Shown here one piece after another: positions 62,476 to 64,000 of a DNA stretch of 64,000 nt. The DNA is taken from NCBI RefSeq assembly GCF_002007105.1, contig NZ_MVBC01000012.1, forward strand, positions 124,001 to 188,000, in the 5' to 3' direction. The stretch's first letter is position 1, and each line of letters begins with the position of its first letter. A program made the translations under genes and the position numbers. The notes below the pieces were generated by a model, which made no database searches, was not told the origin of the DNA, and saw nothing but the letters and a program-made list of their open reading frames with translations. Origin of the DNA: Hymenobacter sp. CRA2 (lineage in GTDB: Bacteria; Bacteroidota; Bacteroidia; Cytophagales; Hymenobacteraceae).

Positions 62476-63180
62476 TTAGTTGTTTTCGGCCGCGCGCAGC
62501 CCATCGACCAATACCGAAGATACCCGCTCCAATACGAAATCTACCTGCTCATCGATGGTAATGTGCGAGGTATCGAGCAGCACCGCATCGGAAGCGCGGC
62601 GCAGCGGGCTTTCCGTGCGGGTCGAGTCGAGGTAGTCGCGCTTCTGCAGGTTCTGCACGATGTCGTCCAGGGATACTTCTTCGCCCTTGTCGGCCAGTTC
62701 TACCTGCCGGCGCATGGCGCGGGTATACACGTCGGCGGTCATGAAGATTTTCACTTCCGCGTCGGGGAAGACGGTGGTGCCGATGTCGCGGCCGTCCATC
62801 ACCACGCCGCGCTTGCGGGCCATGCGCTGCTGCTGGCGCACCATGGCGTGGCGCACGGCGGCAATGACGGACACCTCACTCACGGCGTTGGAAATCCGCA
62901 TCTGGCGAATTTCGTCTTCGCGGATGACGCCGTCGAGGCACAGCTCGTTGCGTCCCGTGCGGCGGTTGCGCTTGAAGGTAATCTGCATTTGGTGGAGGGC
63001 TTCCTCCACCCGCGGCAAGTCCTCGAACGGGATGCCGTGCTCGAGGAGGTAAAGCGTCACACCGCGGTACATGGCCCCGGTGTCGATGTAAGCATAGCCA
63101 AGTTCGGCGGCAACGGCCTTCGCCGTGGTGCTTTTGCCGCAGGAAGAGTAGCCGTCAATGGCTATGACGATATTTTTCAT
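62476..63180 (-). CDS. cmk: Cytidylate kinase
   Basis: A 234-residue (d)CMP kinase. The P-loop is GYSSCGKST at residues 10-18, the substrate region AYIDTGAMYRGVTLYLL follows, then DGRDIGTTVFPDAEVKIFM and RESPLRRASDAVLLDTS-like closing sequence (TESPLRRASDAV). It phosphorylates CMP/dCMP in pyrimidine supply. Its ATG overlaps the upstream gene's TGA (ATGA), so the two are translationally coupled. Confidence 0.95.
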   Translation of the reverse strand: MKNIVIAIDGYSSCGKSTTAKAVAAELGYAYIDTGAMYRGVTLYLLEHGIPFEDLPRVEEALHQMQITFKRNRRTGRNELCLDGVIREDEIRQMRISNAVSEVSVIAAVRHAMVRQQQRMARKRGVVMDGRDIGTTVFPDAEVKIFMTADVYTRAMRRQVELADKGEEVSLDDIVQNLQKRDYLDSTRTESPLRRASDAVLLDTSHITIDEQVDFVLERVSSVLVDGLRAAENN

Positions 63181-63602
63181 CTAGTGAGCGGTCGGCGGGC
63201 CGTCGTCGCGGGGAGCGGCAGCGGAATCCACGTCAACCGACGCGCGGGCTGAGCCGAAGACAGGCGCTCGGGTACCGATTGGTAAAACCCGACCACCGAT
63301 TCGGTGAGTCCGTGCGTCAATTGGCGGTCCACATGCTCGGACGGCCGCACAAAGGTATGGGTCCCGAGCTGGATACCCATCAACCCGGCCGTATTGTGTT
63401 GCCAGGAGCCGCCGAACGACTGAATGATGCACTCGCCCAGGAAGCAACCTAACGCATTGATTACGTTGTCTCTGTCGGCCGCGCCAAGGGCTTCGCGCTG
63501 CTGTTCAATAAAATCGGTTAATACCCGCACGGCGGCTTCGTCGAAGGCAGGTACTCGGAGTTGTTGCCGCACGGCTTCGGCAGCGGCTCGCAGCTCTTCC
63601 AT
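63177..63602 (-). CDS. Hypothetical protein, first of a tandem paralogue pair
   Basis: A 141-residue soluble protein: a helical first half (about 1-55) with VRVLTDFIEQQREALGAADRDNVINALG, then a beta-rich half with GCFLGECIIQSFGGSWQ and GLTESVVGFYQSVPERL. The last 20 residues are Pro/Arg-rich and low-complexity. A closely similar sequence lies just upstream (63790-64000). The pattern GCFLGECIIxxFGGxW resembles immunity- and DUF3806-like proteins, but I cannot name a family. It overlaps cmk by four bases. Confidence 0.7.
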   Translation of the reverse strand: MEELRAAAEAVRQQLRVPAFDEAAVRVLTDFIEQQREALGAADRDNVINALGCFLGECIIQSFGGSWQHNTAGLMGIQLGTHTFVRPSEHVDRQLTHGLTESVVGFYQSVPERLSSAQPARRLTWIPLPLPATTARRPLTR

Positions 63603-63708
63603 GGCAGTGGGTAGTAGAGAAATTGAAGGAACGAAAGAAAGACCAACCCGGGAGGGGTAGACTACGTAGTTACAAAATTTCTGCCAGGAACCGCCAAATC
63701 AAACAATA

Positions 63709-63732
63709 AAAAAGCCCCAAGCGGAGCTTTTT
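63709..63732 (-). terminator. Intrinsic terminator of the partial paralogue gene
   Basis: On the minus strand an AAAAAGCTCC / GGGGCTTTTT stem (63732-63723 with 63718-63709, one G-U pair) with a 4-base loop and trailing T run. It lies 58 bases past the stop at 63790. The rest of the gap 63603-63789 shows no gene. Confidence 0.8.
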
Positions 63733-63789
63733 ATGAGAAACAAATAAGATTATTCAACGATAATCCAATTTCTTACTTGCGCCGTTTCT

Positions 63790-64000
63790 TTAGATCCAGT
63801 TGCGCTTGGGCAGGGGTTCGGCCAGTCGCTGCGGAATGGAGGCGTAGAAATCGGCCACGGATTCCTTAAGGCCGTTGTCGAACTGGAGCATGACGCGGTA
63901 AAACGGGTTGTAGAAGCGCGTGCCCTGAAAGCCGACGCCGGTGGTGCCGTCGGGCCCACTGCCCCACTCGCCCTGGTAGCCATCGACGAGGCACTGGCCG
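63790..64000 (-). CDS. Partial paralogue of the 141-residue protein (cut by window edge)
   Basis: The C-terminal 69 residues of a gene that begins beyond the window. The minus strand reads GQCLVDGYQGEWGSGPDG, then GFQGTRFYNPFYRV, then FDNGLKESVADFYASIPQRL and ends ...PKRNWI with a TAA stop at 63790-63792. It lines up with GECIIQSFGGSWQHN and HGLTESVVGFYQSVPERL of the neighbouring gene, so the two are tandem paralogues. Other frames over this stretch are not coding. Role unknown. Confidence 0.7.
   Translation of the reverse strand, partial: GQCLVDGYQGEWGSGPDGTTGVGFQGTRFYNPFYRVMLQFDNGLKESVADFYASIPQRLAEPLPKRNWI

Noticed and set aside
63750-63983. Minus-strand frame with an ATG near 63983
   Set aside because: Ser/Thr/Arg-rich shadow translation; the adjacent frame ending at 63790 aligns with the neighbouring 141-residue protein and is the true (partial) gene.

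Overview
The window looks like chromosomal DNA from a high-GC member of the Bacteroidota, most probably Hymenobacter or a close relative (Hymenobacteraceae). The signs are three proteins with type IX secretion (T9SS) C-terminal sorting domains, a TonB receptor next to a DUF4249 lipoprotein, DUF2723, DUF779 and 2TM-domain proteins, Bacteroidota-type promoters (TTG, a spacer of 19-21, then TAnnTTTG) and strong GC3 bias. I see no rRNA, tRNA, CRISPR array, transposase or phage gene. Genes are densely packed, with many long hairpin terminators and short intergenic repeats.

Layout. 0.1-9.9 kb: small membrane protein, DUF167, ZIP transporter, 7-helix membrane protein, ammonium transporter, then M28 peptidase, LysR and threonine synthase on one strand, an exported protein, a 2H phosphoesterase and YceI. 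10-21 kb: envelope-defence locus with a giant alpha-2-macroglobulin lipoprotein, a tandem chagasin-like inhibitor candidate, a Uma2 protein and penicillin-binding protein 1C. 21-30 kb: esterase, a glycine-zipper protein behind a candidate sigma-54 promoter, an NTF2-like lipoprotein, manganese catalase, and a DUF779/aldehyde dehydrogenase/AraC module, followed by DUF416 and bestrophin. 30-42 kb: Gre factor, DUF2723 glycosyltransferase-like protein, secreted Kelch protein, MFS exporter, dTDP-rhamnose reductase, and a putative DNA-repair pair (DUF4130 plus radical SAM with helix-hairpin-helix) split by an epoxide hydrolase and a small Cys-rich protein. 42-52 kb: Omp85-like protein, CvfB-like RNA-binding protein, outer-membrane and T9SS proteins, TonB receptor/DUF4249, OmpH chaperone. 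52-58 kb: AstE-like, RimK and RimB (protein glutamylation module) interrupted by a T9SS lipoprotein; sugar dehydrogenase; tandem 2TM proteins. 58-64 kb: macro-domain protein, hydrolase, and a housekeeping run (cmk, DUF1963, ispH, DUF502) preceded by tandem paralogues of unknown function, the second cut by the window edge.

The most unusual items are: a sharply bounded segment of foreign-looking codon use inside the alpha-2-macroglobulin gene; two predicted envelope protease inhibitors side by side with PBP1C; a near-consensus sigma-54 promoter with an upstream inverted repeat; and the divided radical-SAM/DUF4130 pair, whose chemistry is unknown to me. All function calls come from reading translated sequence; no database search was run.
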